Of a stretch of 64,000 nucleotides of DNA, positions 8,658 to 17,029 are shown piece after piece. The notes below the pieces were generated by a model. That model was not told the origin of the DNA, ran no database searches, and saw only the letters and a program-made list of their open reading frames with translations. The stretch comes from JAHJDO01 sp964437505 (GTDB lineage Bacteria > JAHJDO01), in the NCBI GenBank assembly GCA_964437505.1, contig CAYTGU010000004.1:40079-104078 (forward strand), written 5' to 3'. Within the stretch, counting starts at the first letter, position 1. Each line of letters starts with the position of its first letter. Position numbers and translations under genes: made by a program.

Positions 8658-8673
8658 CGGTAAATAGTTACCG
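8658..8673. promoter_or_regulatory. short dyad upstream of the sigma54 promoter
   Basis: CGGTAA-ATAG-TTACCG is a perfect 6-bp inverted repeat 25 bases upstream of the -24 element. It could bind a co-regulator or be a further activator half-site. Its function is unknown. Confidence 0.3.
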
Positions 8674-8697
8674 ATAATTAGAGAGTTTTTTCTATGT

Positions 8698-8714
8698 TTG
8701 GCACGCTTATTGCT
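8698..8714 (+). promoter_or_regulatory. sigma54 (-24/-12) promoter of the exporter operon
   Basis: TTGGCAC-GCTTA-TTGC-T matches the RpoN consensus (TGGCAC-N5-TTGCW) perfectly, with GG at 8700-8701 and GC at 8712-8713. The expected transcription start, about 12 bases past the GC, is around 8725, only a few bases before the ATG of the ABC gene at 8729. The promoter is downstream of a gene for a sigma54 activator. Confidence 0.88.
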
Positions 8715-8728
8715 TTTTAATATCAAGC

Positions 8729-10462
8729 ATGAAGAAATCTAATTTTTCCCGTTTGCTTATCATCTTCTTAAAGCCATACTGGAGGTTAGAAGTAATGGCC
8801 TCCTTGTGCCTCATTGCAATGGCAATCATGGCATTAACTATACCATGGCTTACAAAGTTAGTGATTGATGAGGTGATCATAGGTAAGAATTTTCAACTTC
8901 TATTCATAATTTTGCTGGGTATAGCATTAGTATATCTCTTCCGACAGGTCTTTTTTTTCTTAAGCCATTATCTTGTCTATTACGTAGGAGGAAAGGCTAT
9001 ATTCAACATTCGTAATAAAGTATTCCGTCATCTCCAGTATCTTTCTATGAGATACTATGATAAGAAAAGGGTAGGTGAAATATTGACCCGTGTTATGACT
9101 GATGTAAGCGCTATTCAACAGCTCTTTATCTCGGGAGTAGTGACCTTGATACTACCTGTCTTCACCCTGATCATGGCCTTGGCGGTCATGTTTTACATTA
9201 ACGCAAGAATTACCTTGATCGCGCTCTTAGTTCTGCCCTTCTATGCATGGTCTTTCTTTTACTATCGAAAGAGAATAAAGGATTCCTCTCTTTTAGTTAG
9301 AGAGAAAGTTTCGCAGATAAGCGGTAATCTAAGCGAGACCATATCCGGTATTAAGGTGGTAAGGTCTTTTACCGCTGAAGGACATGAGTGTAATAAATTT
9401 AACAAACATACTCGTAACCTCTTTGGATATCAGCTTAACACTAGTATGTTAGGTGTATATCTATGGATGATCGCTGATGCTCTTGCCGGTATCGGTACGG
9501 GCACAATTTTATACTTCGGAGCATACAGCGTGATAAAAGGGTCTATGAGCTTGGGATCTCTTACTGCAATCTTAAGCTATACAGGGATGCTTTATTCTCC
9601 CATTGTTCAGCTTAGCTCGCTAAATAGTATAGTTCAGCAGGCAATGGCTGGAGTGGATAGGGTCTTTGAGGTTTTGGATATTGAAGGAGAAGAGAAAAGG
9701 TTACGGCAAGGAACGTGCTTAAAGGAAATTGAAGGACATATTACTTTTGACAATGTATCATATAGCTATGATCATAAGGTACCTGTACTTAAAGACATTT
9801 CTTTTGAGGTTTCACCCGGAGAGGTGGCGGCGTTAGTTGGACCAAGCGGCTGTGGCAAGAGCACCATAATGAACCTTCTTTTGAGGTTTTATGAACCTAC
9901 TGCCGGGAAAATATATTTAGACGGTCATGATGTTGCAAAGCTTGATTCGCGCTCTATACGAGAGACAACAGGCATAGTACTTCAGGAGGTATTCTTATTC
10001 TGCGGGTCCATTATGGAGAATATACGCTATGGTCGGCGCGATGCTACTCAAGAGGAGGTTACCTCTGCAGCTCAGATTGCCAATGCGCATGATTTTATTA
10101 TACGTTTGCCAAAAGGCTATGCGACGGAATTGCAGGAGAAAGGCGGAGGGTTATCAGTTGGCGAACGTCAGCGGATAGCTATAGCGCGGGCTATCCTGCG
10201 CAATCCGCGCATACTCATCTTTGATGAAGCAACCTCTGCTCTTGATTCTCGTGCAGAGAAGGTTGTACAGGAGGCATTGGAGAATGTATCACGTGGAAGA
10301 ACGACCTTTATCATCGCGCATAGGCTTGCTACGATATTACATGTGGATAAGATCGTAGTAATGGAAAATGGCAGAATTTTAGAGATGGGAACACATGAGA
10401 AATTATTTTCAAGAGGCAACCTTTACAGGGAACTATGTGAGGCTCAGTCAATAAATGAATAA
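8729..10462 (+). CDS. ABC exporter, fused transmembrane and ATPase domains (MsbA/type I secretion-like)
   Basis: The 577-residue half-transporter has a six-helix exporter membrane domain (about 1-310). Its ATPase domain has Walker A GPSGCGKST (371-379), signature LSVGE (475-479), Walker B with Asp499-Glu500 (IFDEATSALD) and the AHRLATI H-loop. The N-terminal LLIIFLKPYWRLEV fits the usual region before helix 1, supporting the ATG at 8729 over the internal ATG at 8795, although the latter has GGAGG nine bases before it. The mRNA would then have almost no 5' leader. The gene overlaps the HlyD-like gene by 8 bases and heads an ABC-adaptor-TolC set that would span both membranes. The substrate is unknown; no small peptide precursor or protease domain is seen. 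Confidence 0.92.
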   Translation: MKKSNFSRLLIIFLKPYWRLEVMASLCLIAMAIMALTIPWLTKLVIDEVIIGKNFQLLFIILLGIALVYLFRQVFFFLSHYLVYYVGGKAIFNIRNKVFRHLQYLSMRYYDKKRVGEILTRVMTDVSAIQQLFISGVVTLILPVFTLIMALAVMFYINARITLIALLVLPFYAWSFFYYRKRIKDSSLLVREKVSQISGNLSETISGIKVVRSFTAEGHECNKFNKHTRNLFGYQLNTSMLGVYLWMIADALAGIGTGTILYFGAYSVIKGSMSLGSLTAILSYTGMLYSPIVQLSSLNSIVQQAMAGVDRVFEVLDIEGEEKRLRQGTCLKEIEGHITFDNVSYSYDHKVPVLKDISFEVSPGEVAALVGPSGCGKSTIMNLLLRFYEPTAGKIYLDGHDVAKLDSRSIRETTGIVLQEVFLFCGSIMENIRYGRRDATQEEVTSAAQIANAHDFIIRLPKGYATELQEKGGGLSVGERQRIAIARAILRNPRILIFDEATSALDSRAEKVVQEALENVSRGRTTFIIAHRLATILHVDKIVVMENGRILEMGTHEKLFSRGNLYRELCEAQSINE

Positions 10463-11309
10463 AAAAAAGAAACATATAGGAAAACCAAGCACTAAAAAAA
10501 TCCTCAAGCTATTCCCATTATTTGGCATAGTTATATTTCTATTTATTGTCCTTATTGGTCTTTTGCTCTGGTTGGGCAAGATAGATAAGGCAGTACCTGC
10601 TCATGGTCTTTTTGAACCATATCCTAAAATAGAGATAAAAGCCACAGTCAAGGATACTGTAATAAATAAAATTTTAGTGGAAGTTGGAGAAAAGGTAAAA
10701 AAAGGGCAAGTTCTTATGCGCTTGAAGGATAAGGGACAGACTAAAGAGATGATAGCGCAATTAAAGGAGAGATTAAAACTGGCTAATATAGATTTTGACA
10801 GGCTGAGCCGACTTTCTGATAAAGGGTATGTGGCAGCAAAAGATAGAGAAGAAGCAGAGTTAAAGATAAATATATTAGCACAAAATATGATTGCTCTTCA
10901 GAGGATGGCGGATGCTCTGGTAATTATTGCTCCTCTTTCGGGTACGGTAGAGGAGATACCCGTTGAGGTTGGGGATGCGGTGGATATGGGCAAAAAACTT
11001 GTGCTTCTGGCTAGTTCTGAGGAAAAAGCTCTGCGCATGTGGATTAAAGAAGAGGATAGTAGCGAAGTTAAGATTGGTCAGAAGGTCAAAATTTATAGTC
11101 AGATATTTTACTATCGGAGGCACGGCATTGGCATAGGCAAGATTGTTGAGATTAAGAATTATCCGAAACTAGAGAATGGGGAAAACTATGTTGAAGCAGT
11201 GGCATGGATTACAGAATCTCCTTTCCCTATCAGAGTCGGCTCGCGGGCGGAAGTTAAAATTATAATCAGACGTTGTTCGATTTTAAAACTATTGTTTAAG
11301 GTAGACTGA
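10455..11309 (+). CDS. HlyD-family membrane fusion protein
   Basis: The periplasmic adaptor links an inner-membrane ABC exporter to an outer-membrane channel. The 284-residue product has one N-terminal membrane segment (about residues 17-41, LFPLFGIVIFLFIVLIGLLL). It then has a lipoyl-like half (KILVEVGEKVKKGQVLMRL), a short coiled-coil hairpin (about 95-140), the second lipoyl half (PLSGTVEEIPVEVGDAVDMGKKL) and a beta-barrel domain. The start overlaps the ABC gene and its stop overlaps the TolC-like start (TGATG), so the three genes are translationally coupled. It is shorter than typical HlyD, nearer to MacA/EmrA-type adaptors. Confidence 0.88.
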   Translation: MNKKKKHIGKPSTKKILKLFPLFGIVIFLFIVLIGLLLWLGKIDKAVPAHGLFEPYPKIEIKATVKDTVINKILVEVGEKVKKGQVLMRLKDKGQTKEMIAQLKERLKLANIDFDRLSRLSDKGYVAAKDREEAELKINILAQNMIALQRMADALVIIAPLSGTVEEIPVEVGDAVDMGKKLVLLASSEEKALRMWIKEEDSSEVKIGQKVKIYSQIFYYRRHGIGIGKIVEIKNYPKLENGENYVEAVAWITESPFPIRVGSRAEVKIIIRRCSILKLLFKVD

Positions 11310-12613
11310 TGCAAATAGTATTAATTTGCCTGTTGAGTTTAATATATGTCTTTGTAGATAGTCCAATAGCACAAGGGCGTGATACAAAAGATAAGCTGAG
11401 TCTCCATGAGTGTATCAGGATTTCCTTGACAAATTCACTTGATGTAAAGATTGGAGAGGAAAAAGAGAGAGAAGCGCAAGAATGGACGAACGAATATCGA
11501 GCTGCATATTGGCCAAAGATATCTCTTTTAGCTGAATGTCCTCTTGATGAGAAAAGTATGGACTATTCTTATTCAAGTAATATTAATGCAAAGTGGGAGA
11601 TATTTAATAAAGGAAGAAGATCTTTTGCTATAGAAAAGACAGAGAAAGAGTATCTATCCTCTCAATGGCAAAGAAGATTTATTCGTCAAGATATGATTCA
11701 CAATACAATCTCCGCCTATGTTCAAAGGGACCAGTGTGAAGAAATATGTCTTTTGGCTAAGGATGTATTAGCAGAGGAAGAGAGACGCTTAAAGATAGTA
11801 AAAGCGAGAAGCGAGGAGGGATTTGTTCCTGAAATTGATGTAGTAAGTGTTGAGGCAGAGATACGTCAGGCACAAATTGCTCTCTCAAAAGCAATTTCCG
11901 AACTTAAAATAAGCGGATTTTCACTTAACCATGCTATGGGTATTGACATAAATAGCACTATAGAGATAGAGGACATAGACTATTTTTGGTGGAATGCGTT
12001 GATAGAGGAATATAAAGATATTAAAGATTGCTTTAAGATGACATTTCTTAATAGGTTAGATTATAAGATAGCTGAGTGTAATCTAAAGGCAAAAAAGGCG
12101 AACCTAAAAAAGGCATGTGCGGAAGCGTGGCCTAAGCTATTCTTGGAAACCAAATATTATCCTCCTATCCAATCCACAAAGGAACCAGATAATTTTACTG
12201 TAGGTCTCACATTGGATATTCCTTTATTTGAAGGAGGTTTAAAGAAATCACAAATTAAAAGGGCGAAAGTGCAAGTAAGGATTGCTCAACTTGAAATACA
12301 AAGGCTTAAGAAAAGAATCTATAAACAGGTTGTAGATGTCCATGAGAAATTGAGAGATCTGCAAATAGAACTTTGTCTCCAAAAAGAAAAACTTTTCTTT
12401 ATCTCAAAAAATCTTAAAGCACAAAAGAGTCTATATAACGCTAGTATGAGTGATATCAATAAACTTAATGATGCTCATCATGACTATACAGTTTGTAGGT
12501 TAAAAATAAATCAGCTAAAAGGCGACATTCTGCTCAGCTTTTTATTACTCTTAAGAGAGATTGGAAAGGCTGAAGTTTTTGCAGGAGATCTTGCTGTAAC
12601 TAAGCCTGATTAA
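11309..12613 (+). CDS. TolC-family outer-membrane efflux protein
   Basis: The 434-residue protein starts with a signal peptide (MQIVLICLLSLIYVFVDS) and has the TolC/OEP pattern: LSLHECIRISLTNSLDVKI near the N-terminus, long heptad helices, a repeat of the fold in the second half (VGLTLDIPLFEGGLKKSQIKRAK), and LFEGG-type motifs. It would form the trimeric outer-membrane exit duct for the ABC-HlyD pair encoded just upstream, whose stop codon it overlaps by one base. The operon ends here, facing a convergent gene. Confidence 0.9.
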   Translation: MQIVLICLLSLIYVFVDSPIAQGRDTKDKLSLHECIRISLTNSLDVKIGEEKEREAQEWTNEYRAAYWPKISLLAECPLDEKSMDYSYSSNINAKWEIFNKGRRSFAIEKTEKEYLSSQWQRRFIRQDMIHNTISAYVQRDQCEEICLLAKDVLAEEERRLKIVKARSEEGFVPEIDVVSVEAEIRQAQIALSKAISELKISGFSLNHAMGIDINSTIEIEDIDYFWWNALIEEYKDIKDCFKMTFLNRLDYKIAECNLKAKKANLKKACAEAWPKLFLETKYYPPIQSTKEPDNFTVGLTLDIPLFEGGLKKSQIKRAKVQVRIAQLEIQRLKKRIYKQVVDVHEKLRDLQIELCLQKEKLFFISKNLKAQKSLYNASMSDINKLNDAHHDYTVCRLKINQLKGDILLSFLLLLREIGKAEVFAGDLAVTKPD

Positions 12614-12637
12614 AATTTACAGGTTAAAATAGAAATG

Positions 12638-13480
12638 TTATTTTAGCTTATTTATTATTTCTATAAGCTTCCTGCCGTATGTAATATAGGTTTTATAAGC
12701 CTCCTCGCTAGTTGCCTCTTTACCAAGGTGAACTGCGGCTGCAAGGTGAGGCTCAATAGAGATACCGCCTTCATAGTCGTTGTTTTTTAAATCCTGAAGA
12801 ATTTCTGGAACATAAGCATGCCCTTCTCCACAATAGGTAGTCTGGAATTTTCCATCAGGCAGGGTAATCGCATCCTTTATATGTACATACGCAATATGTT
12901 TTTTCACTTTTGAATAGAAATACATAGCATCCTGTCCGTGTGCTATAGTGTTTCCTGTATCAAAAACAAGTTTTAGCGACGGAGAATTAACTTCCGAAAG
13001 CATTTTTAGGGAGTTCTCAGGTTTTTCTCCTGCCCATCCATTGCAATTTTCATGTACCATTACAATCTCTCCATCTTCTGCTATTTTTGAAAGTTCCTTT
13101 AATCTTTCAATGGCCTTCTTTTTCCATTCAATCTCGCTTACAGGATTATTCTCATCATTCGGCCAACTCATAATGCGGATAAACTTTGTCCCAAATTTTT
13201 TCATGCGTGGAATAGCCTTTTTCAACTCGTCTATATCCAGTTGAAAATCACCGGTTATATATCTTGCCCAATTAGCTATACAGCCTGCAAAACATGATAC
13301 CTTCATCTGGGCATCATTGACTTTCTCATACACTTCATCAAACTTAGAATCATGCATAAGCGTTAGATTCTCTCCATCAACATTCCTAATTTCCAGATAT
13401 TTCCATCCAAGTTCTTTATGCGCCTTTATCTGTGTCTCTATGGGTTTGCCTGCTTCATCACTGATTCCTGAGAAAAACAT
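12638..13480 (-). CDS. sugar phosphate isomerase/epimerase-like TIM-barrel protein
   Basis: The 280-residue protein belongs to the xylose-isomerase-like (AP endonuclease 2 superfamily) TIM barrels: FFSGISDEAGKPIETQIKAHKELGWKYLEIR at the start, MVHENCNGW, LVFDTGNTIAHG, YVHIKDAI and GGISIEPH. The Glu, Asp, His and Glu metal ligands of the family are all represented. Members isomerise or epimerise sugars and inositol derivatives; the substrate cannot be read from sequence. AAGGAA precedes the ATG. It is convergent with the exporter operon and lies 5' to no obvious partner, so context does not narrow the role. Confidence 0.85.
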   Translation of the reverse strand: MFFSGISDEAGKPIETQIKAHKELGWKYLEIRNVDGENLTLMHDSKFDEVYEKVNDAQMKVSCFAGCIANWARYITGDFQLDIDELKKAIPRMKKFGTKFIRIMSWPNDENNPVSEIEWKKKAIERLKELSKIAEDGEIVMVHENCNGWAGEKPENSLKMLSEVNSPSLKLVFDTGNTIAHGQDAMYFYSKVKKHIAYVHIKDAITLPDGKFQTTYCGEGHAYVPEILQDLKNNDYEGGISIEPHLAAAVHLGKEATSEEAYKTYITYGRKLIEIINKLK

Positions 13481-13519
13481 TTTATTTATTTCCTTTGTTT
13501 GTTTTAGTTGAAGTTTGTC

Positions 13520-14203
13520 TTATTCGTCATATCTGGGAATAATTAGTTTTTGCCCAATAGATAAAAAGTCAGGGTCTTCAATGTTGTTTGCCTGAATAAT
13601 TGTTCTGAAAGGAATCCCAAAACGAACAGCAATTTCAATTAGGGTATCACCTTTCTGAACAATGTAATATTTTCCATCCTCTAATTCTTCAGTGCTTAAT
13701 TTAACAGTATCGGGCGCTAAAATATTTATTTGTTTTTTTATCTTCCCGATTTCCTTTAAAAGTTCGTCAAGCACTATTTCAATTTTTTTATTAAAGTTTT
13801 GCTTATCTTTCTTTTGTATTCTCAACAGGTTTTTGTATGCAGTCTTTAGCTCGTCTATCTGTTTTTGAATAGAGGCAATACTATTACTTAGAGACGTAAT
13901 ATTTTTATTTGTATTAATACTATTATTATTTAATTGGTCTCTAAATTGAGTGCAAAACAGCTCAACTTGTTCCTTAAGATCGCGAACTTGTTTGTCTTTT
14001 TCTGACAGAGAGCCATGTATCTTACTTGTTTCATCCTTTAATAAGAGAATCTGCTCACTTAGTCCAACCTGACTTTCTTGTATTGTGCCAACATCTTCTT
14101 TTGTAGCTATTTTAGTTATCAGGCAGCCTGATAAAAAAACAGTAAACAGTAAGCAATGAACAGTGAATAGCAGAATTTTACTGAACAGGCTGAATTTTTT
14201 CAT
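13520..14203 (-). CDS. LysM-domain lipoprotein with coiled coil
   Basis: The 227-residue protein has a lipoprotein signal ending LFTVFLSGC (lipobox LSGC), a long coiled-coil middle (about residues 35-165) and a C-terminal LysM domain (YIVQKGDTLIEIAVRFGIPFR...LSIGQKLIIP), which binds peptidoglycan. It follows pal on the same strand by 15 bases and is probably co-transcribed with it, suggesting a structural role tying outer membrane to cell wall. The YbgF/CpoB position beside Pal in Tol-Pal operons is comparable, but the LysM domain is different. Part of the signal peptide is encoded by a 7-bp tandem repeat. Confidence 0.85.
   Translation of the reverse strand: MKKFSLFSKILLFTVHCLLFTVFLSGCLITKIATKEDVGTIQESQVGLSEQILLLKDETSKIHGSLSEKDKQVRDLKEQVELFCTQFRDQLNNNSINTNKNITSLSNSIASIQKQIDELKTAYKNLLRIQKKDKQNFNKKIEIVLDELLKEIGKIKKQINILAPDTVKLSTEELEDGKYYIVQKGDTLIEIAVRFGIPFRTIIQANNIEDPDFLSIGQKLIIPRYDE
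14140..14167. repeat. 7-bp tandem repeat (four units) inside a signal-peptide coding region
   Basis: Four consecutive heptamers CAGTAAA, CAGTAAG, CAATGAA and CAGTGAA (plus strand) encode part of the lipoprotein signal peptide on the minus strand (FTVHCLLFTV). Because 28 bases is not a multiple of three, gain or loss of one unit would shift the frame. Confidence 0.7.
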
Positions 14204-14218
14204 AAAAGGATTTTTCTG

Positions 14219-14758
14219 TTATTGAGAAATTAGAAAATGTGCTCTTCTGTTTTTTGTCCAAGCCTTTTCATTATGTCCGGTATCAAAAGGTTTATCTTCT
14301 CCATAGGTTATTGTGTGTAACCTTGATGGAGAGATCCCTAAACCTGTCAGATATCTGCGCACGCTCAAGGCTCTTTGTTCTCCGAGTATAAGATTATACT
14401 TCCTAGAGCCTCGTTCATCGCAATGTCCTTCAATCATTAGATGCAGATTTATATGTTTCTTTAATCGTGTAGCAACTTTTTCCAATATAGGGGCTGCATT
14501 TTTTTTCAGACGATAACTGTCATAAATAAAAAGAATATCAGGGAATATTGCTTTTTTCTCTGCACTAGGTTCCACAAATATTATATCATCAACAGGTCTT
14601 TCCAAGGGAATATTTTCTCCCTTAATTGCAGCCATCTGGGCTTGTTTTATATGGTCTTCGTGGTTTCTATCCATTGCGAATTTTTTAAGTGTTGAACATC
14701 CTCCTAAGCATAGTAAAAGTGACAAGGATGTAAACATAATTACCAAAATTTTTTTCAT
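14219..14758 (-). CDS. pal: peptidoglycan-associated lipoprotein Pal
   Basis: The 179-residue outer-membrane lipoprotein has signal and lipobox SLSLLLCLGGC. Its OmpA-like C-terminal domain holds the diaminopimelate-binding signatures (IEGHCDERGS, YNLILGEQRALSVRRYLTGLG, YGEDKP). Pal anchors the outer membrane to peptidoglycan and works with the Tol system in division; tol genes are not in the window. It is first in a two-gene operon with the LysM lipoprotein, behind a TTGACA promoter overlapped by a dyad. Confidence 0.95.
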   Translation of the reverse strand: MKKILVIMFTSLSLLLCLGGCSTLKKFAMDRNHEDHIKQAQMAAIKGENIPLERPVDDIIFVEPSAEKKAIFPDILFIYDSYRLKKNAAPILEKVATRLKKHINLHLMIEGHCDERGSRKYNLILGEQRALSVRRYLTGLGISPSRLHTITYGEDKPFDTGHNEKAWTKNRRAHFLISQ

Positions 14759-14778
14759 AATTGCTCCTTATTTTTTTG

Positions 14779-14818
14779 TATGCTAGAATAATCTAGCGTT
14801 ATGCTAAAATCTAGCATA
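14779..14818. promoter_or_regulatory. inverted repeat at the pal promoter, possible operator
   Basis: TATGCTAGA (14779-14787) and TCTAGCATA (14810-14818) are perfect 9-bp inverted arms around a region that itself contains CTAGC and GCTA half-repeats. The right arm overlaps the pal -10 element, so a bound protein would block or modulate the promoter. It could alternatively be a leader hairpin. Confidence 0.45.
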
Positions 14819-14836
14819 TAGAATTGGTTATGTCAA
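14808..14836 (-). promoter_or_regulatory. sigma70-type promoter of the pal operon
   Basis: On the minus strand TTGACA (14836-14831) is followed after 17 bases by TAGATT (14813-14808), about 50 bases before the pal start. Confidence 0.6.
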
Positions 14837-14867
14837 CGTTTGTTGTATAAAGATAAAATGGAATTAA

Positions 14868-16274
14868 ATGAACATGAATAAGATAAAAAACAAGTTGGAA
14901 AATTATAATCAGGAACACGTTCTTAGATGGTGGAAACAGTTGGGCGATATTCAACGCAAAGAGCTTCTTCAGAGTATTGAGAGTATTGATTTTGAACTTA
15001 TGAGCAAATTAATTAACCAGTACTCAGCTAAGAGGGAAATTCCTACAAAATTTGGGCATATAAAAAGCCCGGAGATTATTAAAATTCCAAGAACCGAACA
15101 TGAGATACTGCATCAGAGAGAGGCAAGAGAGATAGGTGAGCAATGCATAAGAGATGGTAAAGTGGCTTGCTTTGTTGTCGCAGGAGGACAAGGGACAAGG
15201 CTTGGATTTAAAGGGCCAAAGGGTGCGTATCCTATTGGCCCGATATCTTCCAGCAGCATATTTCAATTTCATGCAGAGAAGATACTTAAAGCACAGCAGA
15301 AATATGATGTTAAGCTTATGTGGTACATCATGACGAGCGAGCCGCTTCATGGGCAAACAATAGAATTTTTTGAAGATAATAAATATTTTGGTATGCATAA
15401 AGATCAGGTGCGTTTTTTTTCTCAAAGAATGCTTCCTGCAATAAATAAAGATGGCAGGTTTCTTATGGGTTCAAAGCATGAAGTTTCCAAGAGTCCAAAT
15501 GGACATGGTGGAGCTTTGCTCGCTCTCAGGGACAGCGGAGCTATTGATGAGATGATGAAAAAGGGTATTGAATATATAAGTTACTTTCAGGTGGACAATC
15601 TTATTGTTAAGGTATTAGATCCTGTTTTTATAGGTCATCATGTAAAAGCAGGTGCTCAGATGTCGAATAAGGTAACGCCTAAGATTGTTCCTTCAGAGAA
15701 AGTCGGAGCAGTTGTAACAATGGATAAGAAATATGTGGTTATTGAATATAGCGATTTACCGGAAGAGCATATGCGCGATAAAGATAAAGATGGGTCTTTG
15801 AAATTTAATGCAGGAAGCATAGCAATTCATATATTAAATACAGAATTCGTAAAGTCTCTTACTGAGAAAGGGATAGGGCTTCCGTATCATATAGCAGAAA
15901 AGAATATACCTTATGTGAATAATAGCGGTGAGTATATTAAGCCGAAGAACAAGAATGGAATTAAATTTGAAACATTTATCTTTGATGCATTGAAGTTTGC
16001 TGGGAATGTTACAAACATGGAAGTTATACGCGAGGATGAATTCTCTCCAATAAAAAGTTTAACAGGCGTAGATTCTGTTGAAAGTGGAAGACAGCTCTAT
16101 ATGAATAGATGCGCACGCTGGCTCAAAGAAGCAGGAGTTAATATCCCGTTTGACGAAAAAGGCAATGCAAAAATCAAAATAGAAATCAGTCCGTTATTTG
16201 CAAACTCTGCTGCTGATTTGCAGCATAAAGACTTGACCTCAATAGATACTACCAAAGACATATATCTGGCATAA
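14868..16274 (+). CDS. UDPGP-family nucleotidyltransferase (UDP-N-acetylhexosamine pyrophosphorylase-like)
   Basis: The 468-residue enzyme is of the eukaryotic-type UDP-sugar pyrophosphorylase family. The nucleotide-binding loop is VVAGGQGTRLGFKGPKG, followed by PIGPISSSSIFQFHAEKI; GHGGALLALRDSG and QVDNLIVKVLDPVFIGHH are also characteristic. It transfers UMP from UTP to a sugar 1-phosphate, most likely GlcNAc-1-P or GalNAc-1-P given the strong AGX1/UAP-like pattern, supplying UDP-sugars for the envelope. It is transcribed divergently from pal. The start (ATG AAC ATG) has only a weak SD. Specificity is inferred. Confidence 0.88.
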   Translation: MNMNKIKNKLENYNQEHVLRWWKQLGDIQRKELLQSIESIDFELMSKLINQYSAKREIPTKFGHIKSPEIIKIPRTEHEILHQREAREIGEQCIRDGKVACFVVAGGQGTRLGFKGPKGAYPIGPISSSSIFQFHAEKILKAQQKYDVKLMWYIMTSEPLHGQTIEFFEDNKYFGMHKDQVRFFSQRMLPAINKDGRFLMGSKHEVSKSPNGHGGALLALRDSGAIDEMMKKGIEYISYFQVDNLIVKVLDPVFIGHHVKAGAQMSNKVTPKIVPSEKVGAVVTMDKKYVVIEYSDLPEEHMRDKDKDGSLKFNAGSIAIHILNTEFVKSLTEKGIGLPYHIAEKNIPYVNNSGEYIKPKNKNGIKFETFIFDALKFAGNVTNMEVIREDEFSPIKSLTGVDSVESGRQLYMNRCARWLKEAGVNIPFDEKGNAKIKIEISPLFANSAADLQHKDLTSIDTTKDIYLA

Positions 16275-16281
16275 AAATTTA

Positions 16282-16310
16282 TTTGTAGAGGCACAATATC
16301 TTGTGCCCTT
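16282..16310. repeat. dispersed palindromic repeat, copy 1
   Basis: GGCACAATATCTTGTGCC forms a near-perfect hairpin, preceded by TTTGTAGA. The same motif occurs in the other orientation at 44541-44570 (GGGCACAAAATATTGTGCCC followed by CTACAAA). It lies between two genes and may also act as a transcript end. Confidence 0.6.
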
Positions 16311-16381
16311 AATGAAACTTGCAAAATAGTGAGTTATATAGTAGCATTTATAATAGTAGACACAGGGAATTTAGGTAAAAG

Positions 16382-16936
16382 ATGCCAGAAGCAAGTTTAG
16401 GAAGTAGGATAAAAAAGGCTCGCCGGAAGAAACAATTAACTCTCCGTGATCTTGCCCAAAAAGTAGGATTAAGCAATGCTTTCCTTTCTCAATTAGAAAG
16501 GGACATTGTTTCTCCATCAGTTAACTCATTGAGAAAGATTGGTGCTGCTTTAGGAACAAAAGTAGGTTCGTTTTTTGAAGATGAAGAGAAAAAAGATTTC
16601 TTACTCATCAGAAAGGATGGAAGAAAGAAATTTTCATGGGAGAATTCAAAAGGCCAGTGTCAGGTATTAGCTTCAGGGATGCTAAATATACAAATGGAGC
16701 CACTGCTTATTACTCTTGCCCCAGGAGCAAAAACTGGTGAACGTGTCAATTTACATGAGGGAGAGGAGTTTGGTATAGTCTTAAAAGGGGAGGTACAGTT
16801 GTTGCTTGATGACAAGGAGTATATAATGAGAGAAGGTGATAGCGTTTACTACAGGTCATCTAATTCACATAAAGTAGTAAATATTGGAAGAACAAAAGCA
16901 GATATACTGTGGGTTATCTTCACTGCTTCATCATGA
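16382..16936 (+). CDS. XRE-family transcriptional regulator with cupin sensor domain
   Basis: The 184-residue protein has an N-terminal helix-turn-helix of XRE type (about residues 5-60, LGSRIKKARRKKQLTLRDLAQKVGLSNAFLSQLER) and a C-terminal cupin barrel (about 100-180, HEGEEFGIVLKGEVQLLLDDKEY...GDSVYYRSSNSHKVVN). Proteins of this architecture regulate polyamine, sugar or amino-acid genes in response to a small ligand held in the cupin. No operator is identifiable, and its targets are unknown. It stands between the nucleotidyltransferase and the PilZ genes. Confidence 0.9.
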   Translation: MPEASLGSRIKKARRKKQLTLRDLAQKVGLSNAFLSQLERDIVSPSVNSLRKIGAALGTKVGSFFEDEEKKDFLLIRKDGRKKFSWENSKGQCQVLASGMLNIQMEPLLITLAPGAKTGERVNLHEGEEFGIVLKGEVQLLLDDKEYIMREGDSVYYRSSNSHKVVNIGRTKADILWVIFTASS

Positions 16937-17029
16937 TGATAGGAGATTTTTTTTGGCATTGTTGCTAAGTATTTCTTAGAATTTGATAGTTTTTACTTTG
17001 CAAGGGCTTTGTTTGTTATCTAAGAGGTA

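Noticed and set aside
12614..12645. Intrinsic terminator between the TolC-like gene and the convergent isomerase (TAAAATA/TATTTTA)
   Set aside because: The stem is only 7 A/T pairs with a 7-base loop and would not be stable.
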